Shown here one piece after another: positions 38,179 through 46,384 of a stretch of DNA of 64,000 nt. Positions within the stretch are counted from its first letter, which is position 1, and every line of letters starts with the position of its first letter. The position numbers and the translations under genes were made by a program. The notes beneath the pieces are model-generated. The model worked only from the letters and a program-made list of their open reading frames with translations, made no database searches and had not been told where the DNA came from. Source of the stretch: Arthrobacter sp. MA-N2 (GTDB lineage: Bacteria; Actinomycetota; Actinomycetes; Actinomycetales; Micrococcaceae); NCBI RefSeq assembly GCF_000517125.1, contig NZ_KI912155.1:3622500-3686499 (forward strand), in the 5' to 3' direction.

Positions 38179-38658
38179 ATGAGCCTGGACGAACACCGCT
38201 ACTCCTTGACCGTTCGCTGGACCGGAAACCTGGGCAGTGGAACCTCCAGCTACCGTGGTTATGCCCGCGACCACGACATCGAGATCCCCGGCGTGCCCGT
38301 CCTCAAGGGCTCCTCTGACCCGGCCTTCCACGGGGATAAGAGCCGATACAACCCTGAGCAACTGCTCCTCGCCGCCCTGTCCCAGTGCCATATGTTGTCG
38401 TTCCTGCATGTCGCGGTCAAACATGGAGTGGTGGTGACCGACTACGTCGATCAGGCCGAGGGCATGATGCGGCTCAATCGCGATGGCAGCGGCCAGTTCG
38501 AGAGCGTCACCTTGAAGCCGCACGTCACGGTTGCAGACCCGGCGCATGTCTCCCTCGTGGCCGAGTTGCACCGCGAGGCGAACCGGCTGTGCTTCATCGC
38601 CCGGAGCGTCAACTTTCCCGTTCTGCATGAGCCGAACACGACGGCGGCCGCCAGCTAG
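38179..38658 (+). CDS. OsmC family protein
   Basis: The 159-residue protein has the OsmC/Ohr fold: RYNPEQLLLAALSQCHMLSFLHVA, with the first reactive cysteine near residue 74, and a late cysteine in NRLCFIARSVNFPV near residue 141. OsmC proteins reduce organic hydroperoxides with the two cysteines. An upstream -10 box six nucleotides before the ATG implies a leaderless transcript. Confidence 0.92.
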   Translation: MSLDEHRYSLTVRWTGNLGSGTSSYRGYARDHDIEIPGVPVLKGSSDPAFHGDKSRYNPEQLLLAALSQCHMLSFLHVAVKHGVVVTDYVDQAEGMMRLNRDGSGQFESVTLKPHVTVADPAHVSLVAELHREANRLCFIARSVNFPVLHEPNTTAAAS

Positions 38659-38784
38659 CCGTACCACTCGCCTGATGCGCTTCCGGCCACGCTACGGGGA
38701 TAGGGTTGACCGTGGAAAGAGTATTCCGCGCCCGGCGAAAAGGGCCCGGCGAACAATTGGATCCCGTGAGGAGCATTCCCGCAC

Positions 38785-39513
38785 ATGAACGTCGCCTCGT
38801 CGACCGACAACATCGTGGCCGATGCAGCCAAGATCGATTTCGCGTCAATCTTCGTGACGCTGGGCATTGGCTTGGTGGTCTGGGTGGTAGCCCGGTTCAT
38901 CATTCTGCGTATTACGCGCCGCGTAGCTGAGGGCACCAGCTTCTTCAAGAAACCTCATTTCAGGTGGGTCCAGCCGGCTTTCCGGGCACTCGACCATGAA
39001 CGGCGCGCCCAACGCGCCCACACCATTGGCTCCCTGCTGACAAGCGTGCTGAGCGTTGTGGTGGTGGTCATCGTCATCATCTACGTCCTCAAATACCTGA
39101 ATGTAGATATTGCCCCGCTGCTCACAAGCGTCGGGATTTTGGGTGTGGCCATCGGCTTTGGCGCCCAACAACTCATCCGCGATTTCCTGTCCGGCATCTT
39201 CATCACCATCGAGGACCAGTTCGGGATCGGCGATGTGATCGTGACCACCGAAGTGATTGGCACCGTTGAATCGGTCGGTCTCCGGATCACCCGTCTCAGG
39301 GCTGAAGACGGCGCCATCTGGTATCTGCGCAACGGGGAGATCCTGAGGGTGGGCAACCGCTCGCAGGGAGACTACGTGCCGGAGGAACCAGCCGTCCCGA
39401 ATGATCTTCCGCCTGCACCCCCGGGTGCTGCGCCTGCCGAAACGGCTGCATCCGGTGCGCCTCAATCGTCAAAGGAATCCCTCAAGATTCAAGAGCAGAA
39501 AGCAGGTGAGTGA
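38785..39513 (+). CDS. Mechanosensitive ion channel, MscS family
   Basis: The 242-residue protein has two or three helices: about 20-45, 78-102, and the pore-lining segment GILGVAIGFGAQQLIRDFLSG near residue 115. The beta domain follows with GDVIVTTEVIGTVESVGLR and lines up with the MscS vestibule. The C-terminal domain is short and ends in a Pro/Ala-rich tail. Such channels release solutes on hypo-osmotic shock. GAGGAG lies 12 nt before the ATG. The next gene overlaps the end by eight bases. Confidence 0.93.
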   Translation: MNVASSTDNIVADAAKIDFASIFVTLGIGLVVWVVARFIILRITRRVAEGTSFFKKPHFRWVQPAFRALDHERRAQRAHTIGSLLTSVLSVVVVVIVIIYVLKYLNVDIAPLLTSVGILGVAIGFGAQQLIRDFLSGIFITIEDQFGIGDVIVTTEVIGTVESVGLRITRLRAEDGAIWYLRNGEILRVGNRSQGDYVPEEPAVPNDLPPAPPGAAPAETAASGAPQSSKESLKIQEQKAGE

Positions 39514-39988
39514 CATTAGTAGCCAGCCGGAATCCGCAACACCGCAACCGGCCGAACGACGGCAGTTGATGCAAAACGATCCGTTCAGCCAGCCTGCCTA
39601 CACCGACAGCTTCTACGAGGCCGTCGGAGGGCACGAGACTTTCGCGAAACTCATCGATGTCTTTTACGACGGCGTCGCCGGAGATCCATTGCTTCGGCCC
39701 ATGTACCCCGAACAAGACCTCGCCCCGGCGAAGCGACGGTTCCTCATGTTTCTTGAGCAGTATTGGGGCGGTCCGGGCACCTACAGCGCGGAACGCGGGC
39801 ACCCCCGCTTGAGGATGCGGCACATGCCCTTCCAGGTGACACCGGAAGCCAAGGACCGCTGGCTCTTCCACATGCGCGCGGCAGTGGACTCCCTCGGCTT
39901 GTCGCCGCTTCACGAAGGTACGCTGTGGGACTACATGGAGAGGGCTGCGCTCACGATGGTCAACAGCCCATCGGTCCAGAAACCTTAA
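39506..39988 (+). CDS. glbO: Group II truncated hemoglobin (GlbO type)
   Basis: The 160-residue protein contains a 2-on-2 globin: FYEAVGGHETFAKLIDVFY with Tyr B10, YWGGPGTYS, RHPRL-like GHPRLRMRHMPF with the proximal His, and WLFHMRAAV with Trp G8. It is the TrHbO class, linked to oxygen and NO chemistry in actinobacteria (Rv2470). The GTG at 39506 overlaps the mscS stop by eight bases; a start at ATG 39569 would remove the N-terminal 21 residues. Confidence 0.94.
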   Translation: MSDISSQPESATPQPAERRQLMQNDPFSQPAYTDSFYEAVGGHETFAKLIDVFYDGVAGDPLLRPMYPEQDLAPAKRRFLMFLEQYWGGPGTYSAERGHPRLRMRHMPFQVTPEAKDRWLFHMRAAVDSLGLSPLHEGTLWDYMERAALTMVNSPSVQKP

Positions 39989-39993
39989 GCGGC

Positions 39994-40668
39994 TCAGCGA
40001 GCTTGTAAGCCCAGTCCGGATCCGGATCGTGCCAGAATGTGGCCCCGGCTCCCGCTAAGCCGGAACCAACGGCCGTTGCGGAAGAGCCTGTGTTCACCGT
40101 CGCCAAGGAAACCGAGCGCCAAGGCCGCGAACGCCGCGCCTGCGGGTACGCCGTCGAGTCCTGGAATCTCCCGCCCCCACACTGTTGCCCTGGCATTGTT
40201 GACGATCAACGCACCAGGCTGATCCGGAACAATCCCGGCCACCTCGGCAATGCCGGCATTTGCGACTGACTTGAGTTCGGCGTCGGGCACTGAACGCAGT
40301 GGTTCCCAGCCGCTGCGGGGCGCCCCGACTCCGGCCCAAGATTCGGAAACGGTCGACGGCGGGATCGGAAGCTCGACGTCGTCGGCACCGGAGCGCGCCA
40401 GGCGGTCCAGGACCGAGGACAGGGTCACAGTGACGTCCGCATGCGCATCCTCGGCGAGGGCGATGGTCCGAAGCCCGAGGATGGTCGGTGTCGCTTCGCC
40501 CAGGAGGCGCGGCCTCAGGACGCACACATAGGCAGCCAGGACGCGTCCGGAAGCCTGCAGCCGGATAGCGCCGTCATCGATGCTCTTGGCTCGCGTGGCA
40601 TAGGTGCGGAGATCCGCCAGATCACGGGGATCGACGAAATGGAAGGACTGGGTCAGTACATCGGACAC
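39994..40668 (-). CDS. Conserved hypothetical protein, acetyltransferase-like
   Basis: The 224-residue protein starts (V)SDVLTQSFHFVDPRDLADLRTYA and contains IVPDQPGALIVNNARATVWGREIPGL. The composition is soluble and the second half is Gly/Ala rich. I do not recognise the family with certainty; the length and layout could fit a GNAT-like fold. The GTG at 40668 is supported by a -10 box TAGAGT seven nucleotides upstream. It diverges from the thioesterase gene with adjacent promoters. Confidence 0.7.
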   Translation of the reverse strand: MSDVLTQSFHFVDPRDLADLRTYATRAKSIDDGAIRLQASGRVLAAYVCVLRPRLLGEATPTILGLRTIALAEDAHADVTVTLSSVLDRLARSGADDVELPIPPSTVSESWAGVGAPRSGWEPLRSVPDAELKSVANAGIAEVAGIVPDQPGALIVNNARATVWGREIPGLDGVPAGAAFAALALGFLGDGEHRLFRNGRWFRLSGSRGHILARSGSGLGLQAR

Positions 40669-40675
40669 ATCATCG

Positions 40676-40681
40676 ACTCTA
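40676..40681 (-). promoter_or_regulatory. -10 box of the hypothetical gene at 39994 (leaderless)
   Basis: TAGAGT on the minus strand stands seven nucleotides before the GTG at 40668. Confidence 0.5.
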
Positions 40682-40696
40682 CCGGCATGTCCTCGG

Positions 40697-40725
40697 TTGA
40701 GAGGGGTCCGGGCGGCGTCTAGAGT
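40697..40725 (+). promoter_or_regulatory. Promoter of the acyl-CoA thioesterase gene
   Basis: TTGAGA (40697-40702), a 17-nt spacer and TAGAGT (40720-40725) form the best sigma-A-type promoter of the window. The -10 box lies six nucleotides before the ATG, so the transcript is leaderless. Confidence 0.75.
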
Positions 40726-40731
40726 CGAACC

Positions 40732-41640
40732 ATGACTGACGCGCACGCGGGCCTGGAACATCAGGTTGCCCTTGAGGACCCAACATCCACCCTCATCGAA
40801 CTACTGTCCCTGGCCGACTTCGACGGCGCGAGGACAGCAGAGGACATCTTCCTTGGGCCGTCCCAGAAACAGCCGCGCCACCGCGTGTTCGGCGGACAGG
40901 TGCTGGCCCAATCGCTCGTGGCCGGTATGCGCACTGTGGCGGAGGACCGCACTGTCCATTCCATGCATGGCTACTTCCTTCGTCCCGGAGACGCCAACCA
41001 GGCCATCACTTTCAGCGTTGAACGGCTCCGCGACGGACGCTCATTCTCCGCGCGACGGGTGCACGCGTACCAGGAGGGACAACCGATCCTGTCGATGATC
41101 GCCTCCTTCCAGACCGAGGCAGCCGGCGTTGAGCACCAGTCCTCGATGCCGGCCGGAATTCCGGATCCCGAAACCCTGCCAAGTACCGCGGAAATCCTGC
41201 AGAAGTACGACCATCCACTCGCGCGCCATATGTCCTTCGAGCGTCCCTTCGACGTCCGCCACGTCGACCCCGCACTTTACGTGGAAGCGCCCACGGAGCA
41301 CGTAGCCAGCAACGCAGTGTGGATGAAGACCTTCGGCCCGATGCCGGACGACCCCAATCTTCATCTGGCAGCCCTGGCCTACGCGAGCGACTACACCATC
41401 CTGGAATCGGTGTTGCGCAAGAACGGATTGAGCTGGATGACTCCGGGCATGAGCGTGGCGAGCCTCGACCACGCCATGTGGTGGCATCGACCCGTCCGCG
41501 TGGACGAATGGCTACTGTACGTACAGGAGTCCCCCAGCGCCCAGGGCGCCCGCGGGCTGGCCACCGGCAAGATCTTCAGCCGCGATGGACAGCATGTGGC
41601 CACCGTGGCGCAGGAGGGTATGCTCCGGATTCCGCGGTAG
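40732..41640 (+). CDS. tesB: Acyl-CoA thioesterase II
   Basis: The 302-residue double hot-dog protein hydrolyses acyl-CoA. TesB features are FGGQVLAQSLVAG near residue 60, HSMHGYFLRPGD near 82, the YLL-type segment ALAYASDYTILES with the catalytic Asp near 220, and SLDHAMWWHRP near 250. It stands alone behind its own promoter and a strong terminator. Confidence 0.95.
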   Translation: MTDAHAGLEHQVALEDPTSTLIELLSLADFDGARTAEDIFLGPSQKQPRHRVFGGQVLAQSLVAGMRTVAEDRTVHSMHGYFLRPGDANQAITFSVERLRDGRSFSARRVHAYQEGQPILSMIASFQTEAAGVEHQSSMPAGIPDPETLPSTAEILQKYDHPLARHMSFERPFDVRHVDPALYVEAPTEHVASNAVWMKTFGPMPDDPNLHLAALAYASDYTILESVLRKNGLSWMTPGMSVASLDHAMWWHRPVRVDEWLLYVQESPSAQGARGLATGKIFSRDGQHVATVAQEGMLRIPR

Positions 41641-41672
41641 CTGCCGTTTTTAGCGTAGCTGCGGCGTAACAC

Positions 41673-41715
41673 AGAAGGCCGGCGCCCCGGGATATTCCCG
41701 GGGCGCCGGCCTTCT
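41673..41715. terminator. Bidirectional terminator between tesB and the ABC-F gene
   Basis: A 20-bp perfect stem (agaaggccggcgccccggga) with a three-base loop lies between two convergent genes. It ends in CTTCT on each strand. Confidence 0.9.
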
Positions 41716-41730
41716 CGAGTCGTATCGCTC

Positions 41731-43413
41731 TTAGTCGCGAGTCAACTTGCGGTGCGTGACCCGGTGCGGCTTGGCCGCGTCCGCGCCGAGGCGCTCCACC
41801 TTGTTTTCCTCGTAGGACTCGAAGTTACCCTCGAACCAGTACCACTTCGACGGGTTTTCCTCGTCACCTTCGTAGGCGAGGATATGGGTGGCAACCCGAT
41901 CGAGGAACCACCTGTCGTGAGAGACCACTACCGCGCAGCCGGGGAACTCGAGCAAGGCGTTCTCAAGGCTGCTGAGGGTTTCGACGTCGAGGTCGTTGGT
42001 GGGCTCGTCAAGCAGCAGCAAGTTTCCGCCCTGCTTGAGGGTGAGGGCCAGGTTCAGGCGGTTACGCTCACCGCCCGAGAGCACTCCGGCCTTCTTCTGC
42101 TGGTCCGGTCCTTTGAAGCCGAAGGCGGCCACGTAGGCACGCGATGGCATTTCAACGTGGCCCACCTGGATGAAGTCCAGGCCGTCGGAGACGACCTCCC
42201 ACAGGGTCTTGTTGGGATCGATGCCGCCGCGGCTCTGATCGGCGTAGGAGATCTTGACGGAGTCACCGATCTTCAGGTCGCCGCCGTCAAGCGGTTCCAG
42301 CCCGACGATCGTCTTGAACAAGGTGGTCTTGCCAACGCCGTTGGGGCCAATGACGCCGACGATGCCGTTTCGGGGCAGCGTGAACGACAGGCCATCGATG
42401 AGGGTTCGGTCTTCGAAGCCTTTTTGCAGGTTCTTCGCCTCCAGGACCAGGCCACCAAGACGCGGTCCCGGCGGAATCTGGATTTCTTCGAAGTCGAGCT
42501 TTCTGGTGCGATCGGCCTCGGCTGCCATTTCCTCATAGCGGGCCAGACGGGCCTTCGACTTGGTCTGACGGCCCTTGGCGTTGGAACGGACCCACTCAAG
42601 TTCTTCGGTCAGGCGCTTGGCTTGCTTCGCGTCCTTCTTGCCCTGGATTTCCAGGCGGGCGCGCTTCTTCTCCAAGTACGTGGAGTAATTGCCTTCGTAC
42701 GGGTACAGGCGGCCGCGGTCCACTTCACAAATCCACTCGGCGACGTGGTCCAGGAAGTAGCGATCGTGAGTGATGGCGAGGACGGCACCAGGGTAGGACG
42801 AGAGGTGCTGCTCCAACCACAGAACACTTTCTGCGTCCAAGTGGTTGGTGGGTTCGTCAAGGAGCAGGAGGTCAGGCTTCTGGAGCAGCAGCTTGCAAAG
42901 CGCTACACGGCGGCGCTCACCACCGGACAGGACAGTCACGTCAGAGTCACCCGGCGGGCAGCGGAGTGCGTCCATGGCTTGTTCGAGCTGGGAATCGATG
43001 TCCCAGGCATCTGCCGCGTCGATGGCTTCCTGGAGGTGGCCCATTTCCTCCAGCAGGGTGTCGTAGTCGGCATCCGGGTTGGCCATTTCCTCGGAGATCT
43101 CGTTAAAGCGCTGGATCTTCGAGTAGATCTCGCCCACGCCTTCCTGGACGTTGCCCAGGACGGTCTTTTCCTCGTTCAGGGGCGGCTCCTGCAGGAGGAT
43201 GCCCACGGAGTAGCCGGGGCTGAGGCGGGCTTCGCCATTCGACGGTGTGTCGATGCCGGCCATGATCTTCAGGATCGTGGATTTGCCGGCTCCGTTCGGG
43301 CCCACCACACCGATCTTCGCGCCAGGGAAGAACGACATGCTGACATCGTCCAGGATTAGTTTTTCGCCAACGGCCTTGCGAGCCTTGGTCATCGTGTAAA
43401 TGAATTCCGCCAT
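41731..43413 (-). CDS. ettA: ABC-F translational throttle EttA-like ATPase
   Basis: The 560-residue protein has two ABC cassettes without membrane segments. Walker A sites are GPNGAGKST near residue 40 and GPNGVGKTT near residue 355; signature motifs are LSGGERRR and LSGGERNR; the linker has the arm and charged helix of the EttA subgroup. EttA gates ribosome entry into elongation according to energy state. ATG 43413 begins the conserved MAEFIYTM core and a -10 box lies seven nucleotides upstream. Rv2477c holds the same place in M. tuberculosis. Confidence 0.95.
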   Translation of the reverse strand: MAEFIYTMTKARKAVGEKLILDDVSMSFFPGAKIGVVGPNGAGKSTILKIMAGIDTPSNGEARLSPGYSVGILLQEPPLNEEKTVLGNVQEGVGEIYSKIQRFNEISEEMANPDADYDTLLEEMGHLQEAIDAADAWDIDSQLEQAMDALRCPPGDSDVTVLSGGERRRVALCKLLLQKPDLLLLDEPTNHLDAESVLWLEQHLSSYPGAVLAITHDRYFLDHVAEWICEVDRGRLYPYEGNYSTYLEKKRARLEIQGKKDAKQAKRLTEELEWVRSNAKGRQTKSKARLARYEEMAAEADRTRKLDFEEIQIPPGPRLGGLVLEAKNLQKGFEDRTLIDGLSFTLPRNGIVGVIGPNGVGKTTLFKTIVGLEPLDGGDLKIGDSVKISYADQSRGGIDPNKTLWEVVSDGLDFIQVGHVEMPSRAYVAAFGFKGPDQQKKAGVLSGGERNRLNLALTLKQGGNLLLLDEPTNDLDVETLSSLENALLEFPGCAVVVSHDRWFLDRVATHILAYEGDEENPSKWYWFEGNFESYEENKVERLGADAAKPHRVTHRKLTRD

Positions 43414-43420
43414 GCCGTTA

Positions 43421-43426
43421 AATCTA
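43421..43426 (-). promoter_or_regulatory. -10 box of the ABC-F gene (leaderless)
   Basis: TAGATT on the minus strand stands seven nucleotides before the ATG at 43413, inside the space after the lipoprotein gene. Confidence 0.45.
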
Positions 43427-43460
43427 ATGGGTGGCAAGGCATAACTCACATTCGTGCCTG

Positions 43461-43994
43461 CTAGCGCGAATCTCCCACGAAGCATTTGCCACTCGCCAGC
43501 ACGGGCAGCACGGACACTGAGACCTGGCCTTCCCTGATCTCGCCCATGACGCAGTCCTTGTCCAATCTGGCCGCTGCCTCAATGGCGTCGACGTCCAGAC
43601 CGGTCGGTGTCTTGCTGGCGGTCACCTCCAACGTCGGGGCAGGAATACCGGCCGAAACGAGTTGCGATCGCAGTGCTTCTTGCGTCGGTTTGGGGGATGT
43701 CGCAGCAAGCGTCATCAGGGCGGTCTCCATGGTCTGCTTCAGGGTCGCCGCACCCGCGCTGAGCGAAGCCGGTGCTGAGGGGTTTCCGGCACTGGGTGTG
43801 ACAGCTGGAGTAGCACCGGCTGTACTCGATGGGGCACGCGATGAGACCGGCGTACTTCCTGACACCACAGGAGCAGGTGCCGTGCAGCCGGCCACCAGCC
43901 CGGCCACAAGTAACGGGACTGCAAGCAGCAAACCCCGGCTTCCGGCCGCGTGGCGGCGTCCTGATGGTTTTCGCGGCGTTCCCCTGCTCATCAC
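43461..43994 (-). CDS. Putative lipoprotein (DUF6993-like)
   Basis: The 177-residue protein has a basic N-terminus, a hydrophobic segment and the lipobox LVAGC near residue 37, followed by a Ser/Thr/Pro-rich linker to about residue 80. The soluble domain (about 85-177) has two cysteines (DKDCVMGEI, SGKCFVGD) that could form a disulfide. It should be anchored on the outer face of the membrane. I believe it is the DUF6993 family; function unknown. The GTG at 43994 is preceded at six nucleotides by a -10-like CAGAAT. Confidence 0.85.
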   Translation of the reverse strand: MMSRGTPRKPSGRRHAAGSRGLLLAVPLLVAGLVAGCTAPAPVVSGSTPVSSRAPSSTAGATPAVTPSAGNPSAPASLSAGAATLKQTMETALMTLAATSPKPTQEALRSQLVSAGIPAPTLEVTASKTPTGLDVDAIEAAARLDKDCVMGEIREGQVSVSVLPVLASGKCFVGDSR

Positions 43995-44000
43995 CCGGCC

Positions 44001-44006
44001 ATTCTG
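44001..44006 (-). promoter_or_regulatory. Weak -10-like box of the lipoprotein gene
   Basis: CAGAAT on the minus strand stands six nucleotides before the GTG at 43994. Confidence 0.35.
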
Positions 44007-44085
44007 CCATGCGGCGCACTATCTTCCGCACCGCATGGCATCCGCGGATATCCGAGGCATCCGCTCTTTCGGCACGAGCGTCATC

Positions 44086-44652
44086 TCAGGCCCGGGCGTC
44101 TACAAGTTCTCCGGTGTCAGCATGAACAAGAACCGCCTCATCGTTTTCTCCGGCCGAAAGAATAACCTCCCGCTCGGCTGCAACACTGCCGTCCTCGTCG
44201 TCATGCGGGCCCTCTTCACCGTCTTCATCCGCCGAAGGCCAAGGGTTTTCAGGCTCCACCCCGGTGGCCGCGGGCACGCTCTGCGGGCTGGTGCTACCGG
44301 AGGTCCGGATGAAGTTCGCCGAGCCCCACATGAGGTCATGCCCCACCGACTCGGCCACGATTTCGGCAACATGGTAGATCTTGCCGTCGTGTTCCCACTG
44401 CCTCAGCTTGAGTTTCCCGACCACGATGACCCGCTGGCCCTTCTTGACGCTGCATCCGATGTTTCCGGCAAGATGCCTGAACGCTTGAACGCTGAACCAA
44501 TTGGTGTTGCCATCCACCCAGGCGTCGTTCGCGCGGTCGAACCTGCGCGCAGTGGAGCCAAGCCGGAACGAGGCCGTCCCCGTCCCGCCCGGGGTCGTCG
44601 AACTCCTGGGTTCCGAGGCAACGAATCCCCGGACAGTGATGATGTCATTCAT
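44086..44652 (-). CDS. ssb: Single-stranded DNA-binding protein paralogue
   Basis: The 188-residue protein has an OB-fold at the N-terminus: ITVRGFVASEPR, ASFRLGSTARRF, WFSVQAFRHLAGNIG and VKKGQRVIVVGKLKLRQW. The C-terminal 80 residues are acidic but end in GELVDARA, without the DDDIPF-type tip that recruits partner proteins in the main SSB. It is therefore likely the second, accessory SSB of actinobacteria (compare Rv2478c), used under stress or in competence-like processes. Confidence 0.92.
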   Translation of the reverse strand: MNDIITVRGFVASEPRSSTTPGGTGTASFRLGSTARRFDRANDAWVDGNTNWFSVQAFRHLAGNIGCSVKKGQRVIVVGKLKLRQWEHDGKIYHVAEIVAESVGHDLMWGSANFIRTSGSTSPQSVPAATGVEPENPWPSADEDGEEGPHDDEDGSVAAEREVILSAGENDEAVLVHADTGELVDARA

Positions 44653-44869
44653 AGTCTTGTCCTAACGTGAGTTGAGCTGCCTGTATGGCTCTTTCAGCTT
44701 CACGTGCCGCGAACTTCCGCGGCAGTATCCACTTCGCGTATGTGGATAGCCAGACCCCATCGCCGCCTGTGGGGGAAGAGTCGCGGACCCGCTGAGCTGG
44801 CTACACAGGCTGCTGGCGCAATGTAAACTCTTGATGGCGCCTCAGCCACGTGCTGTGCGTGCGCCGCCT

Positions 44870-44942
44870 GCCTCGGTAGCTCAGAGGATAGAGCAGGAGC
44901 CTTCTAATCTCTTGGTCGGGGGTTCGATTCCCTCCCGGGGCA
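44870..44942 (+). tRNA. tRNA-Arg (TCT)
   Basis: Acceptor GCCTCGG pairs with CCGGGGC. The anticodon loop contains CTTCTAA with TCT, and the T-arm is GGGTTCGATTCCC. Discriminator A, CCA not encoded. Confidence 0.95.
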
Positions 44943-44949
44943 CGCAAAG

Positions 44950-44987
44950 AGCGGCTCTGACCTGCGGAAACGTAGATCAGGGCCGCT
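44950..44987 (+). terminator. Terminator of tRNA-Arg
   Basis: AGCGGCTCTGA pairs with TCAGGGCCGCT (one G-T pair), followed by TCTGGTTTCG, right after the tRNA. Confidence 0.8.
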
Positions 44988-45074
44988 TCTGGTTTCGTTA
45001 AGCCGTGAAGACCCACGGCCTAACGCACAAGCCAATCCGTGTCGTCCGGCCTCGCTGCACCCTGGGCTGTTCCC

Positions 45075-45455
45075 ATGATCCCGAACGTCGCCGGCTCCGG
45101 TGTCGTCACCACCAACCCCGCGACCTGGTCCGACGTCGAAAAACTCTTCGACGTCTGCGGCGAGTAGTCGCGCTGTTGGTGCCGATGGTTCGCTCTCGTC
45201 GGCCAGGATCGGAAGACCACTCCACTGCCGGAGCGGTGTGGCTGCCGCATTGCTGAATGCCGCCGTCGGGCATGCATTCGCGCTTGGCGCCGAGATCGTG
45301 GAAGGCTACCCCGTTGGTCCCTCGCTTCGGCCCAAAGCCGCTTCGGCCGATCTCTACCAAGGAACGGTATCAACTTGTTCGCGGACGCCGGTTTCACGAT
45401 AGTTTCCAGAGCGGTAGAGGAGAGGGCGTTCATGCGCTTTGGGCGCCGACTTTGA
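45075..45455 (+). pseudogene. Broken GNAT family N-acetyltransferase gene
   Basis: Three frames together spell a GNAT protein. From ATG 45075 comes GVVTTNPATWSDVEKLFDVCGE, then a stop. In a shifted frame CWCRWFALVGQDRKTT follows. After a gap come AALLNAAVGHAFALGAEIVEGYPVG and SADLYQGTVST, then a further shift to FADAGFTIVSRAVEERAFMRF. The central acetyl-CoA region is missing, so the gene is both frameshifted and internally deleted (intact relatives are about 200 codons, here about 125). It lies between tRNA-Arg and map. Confidence 0.8.
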
Positions 45456-45480
45456 CCAGTCCGGATTCCGGAGCCCCCGC

Positions 45481-46248
45481 CTACGGCAGTGTCAAAATAA
45501 CCGGACCTTCCGCGGTAATCGCAACCGTATGTTCGCTGTGCGCCGCACGCCGGCCGTTGGCGGAGCGCAAGGTCCACTGATCGTCGTCATGGTAATAATC
45601 ATCGCTCCCACCCAGGATCAACATCGGCTCAATAGCGATGACCAGGCCCTCCACAAGCTTCATGCCGCGGCCCGGCCGGCCGATGTTCGGCACGCTCGGT
45701 TCTGCGTGCATAGTCCGGCCAATACCGTGTCCACCGTGATCGGCAAGGATCCCGTAGCCACTCCGTTTGGCCTCCCCGCCAACGGCGTACGCAAGGTCGC
45801 CCATCTTGTTTCCCACCCGGGCGGCCTCGACTCCGCGAGCGAGCGCGGCCGCCGTAGCATCGATCAAATCCTGATCCACCGGATCCGGACTACCCACAAT
45901 GAAGCTGATTGCGGCGTCCCCGCACCATCCCTCGACGAATGCCCCGCAGTCGACGCTCAGCAGATCGCCGTCCCGCAAGACGTATCCGTTCGGGATGCCG
46001 TGCACCACGGCGTCGTTGACGCTCGTGCAAATGACCCCTGGGAACGGTGTGGACGCCCACCGCGGACGGTAATTCAGGAATGCAGGCTTGGCTCCGGCGG
46101 CTTCGATGACGGAAACCGCGATGTCGTCGAGCTCCTTGAGCGACACTCCAACCGCGGCTTGCGAACGAACCGTGGAAAGCGTGTTGGCAACAACCCTCCC
46201 GGCTTCGCGCATGAGCGCAATCTCTTCTGGCGTCTTCACCATGGACAT
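45481..46248 (-). CDS. map: Methionine aminopeptidase, type I
   Basis: Map removes the initiator Met after deformylation (def lies at 53456). The 255-residue protein shows VNDAVVHGIPNGYVLRDGDLLSVDCGAF with two metal-binding Asp, then HGGHGIGRTMHAEPSVPN, and IEPMLILG with a metal-binding Glu. Actinobacteria often have a further map in the ribosomal operon, so this is probably the second copy. ATG 46248 is chosen: GGAGG stands six nucleotides upstream; the longer frame is not supported. Confidence 0.96.
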   Translation of the reverse strand: MSMVKTPEEIALMREAGRVVANTLSTVRSQAAVGVSLKELDDIAVSVIEAAGAKPAFLNYRPRWASTPFPGVICTSVNDAVVHGIPNGYVLRDGDLLSVDCGAFVEGWCGDAAISFIVGSPDPVDQDLIDATAAALARGVEAARVGNKMGDLAYAVGGEAKRSGYGILADHGGHGIGRTMHAEPSVPNIGRPGRGMKLVEGLVIAIEPMLILGGSDDYYHDDDQWTLRSANGRRAAHSEHTVAITAEGPVILTLP

Positions 46249-46372
46249 AACAAGCCTCCGAAACGGGGGTAACCAAGGGGCCCGGGCCGCGAAGTGAACT
46301 CTTCCCACCACTCTATTGGCGCCCCGGTGCCAGTCAACCGGGTGGCGCGTCCGAGCCTGCGCCGGAGTGTCC

Positions 46373-46378
46373 TAGAGT
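46373..46378 (+). promoter_or_regulatory. -10 box of the AlkD-like gene (leaderless)
   Basis: TAGAGT stands six nucleotides before the ATG at 46385; no ribosome site is present. Confidence 0.55.
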
Positions 46379-46384
46379 CGATGT

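Noticed and set aside
45020..45577. 185-codon minus-strand frame
   Set aside because: It is antisense to the broken acetyltransferase gene and overlaps the 3' end of map.
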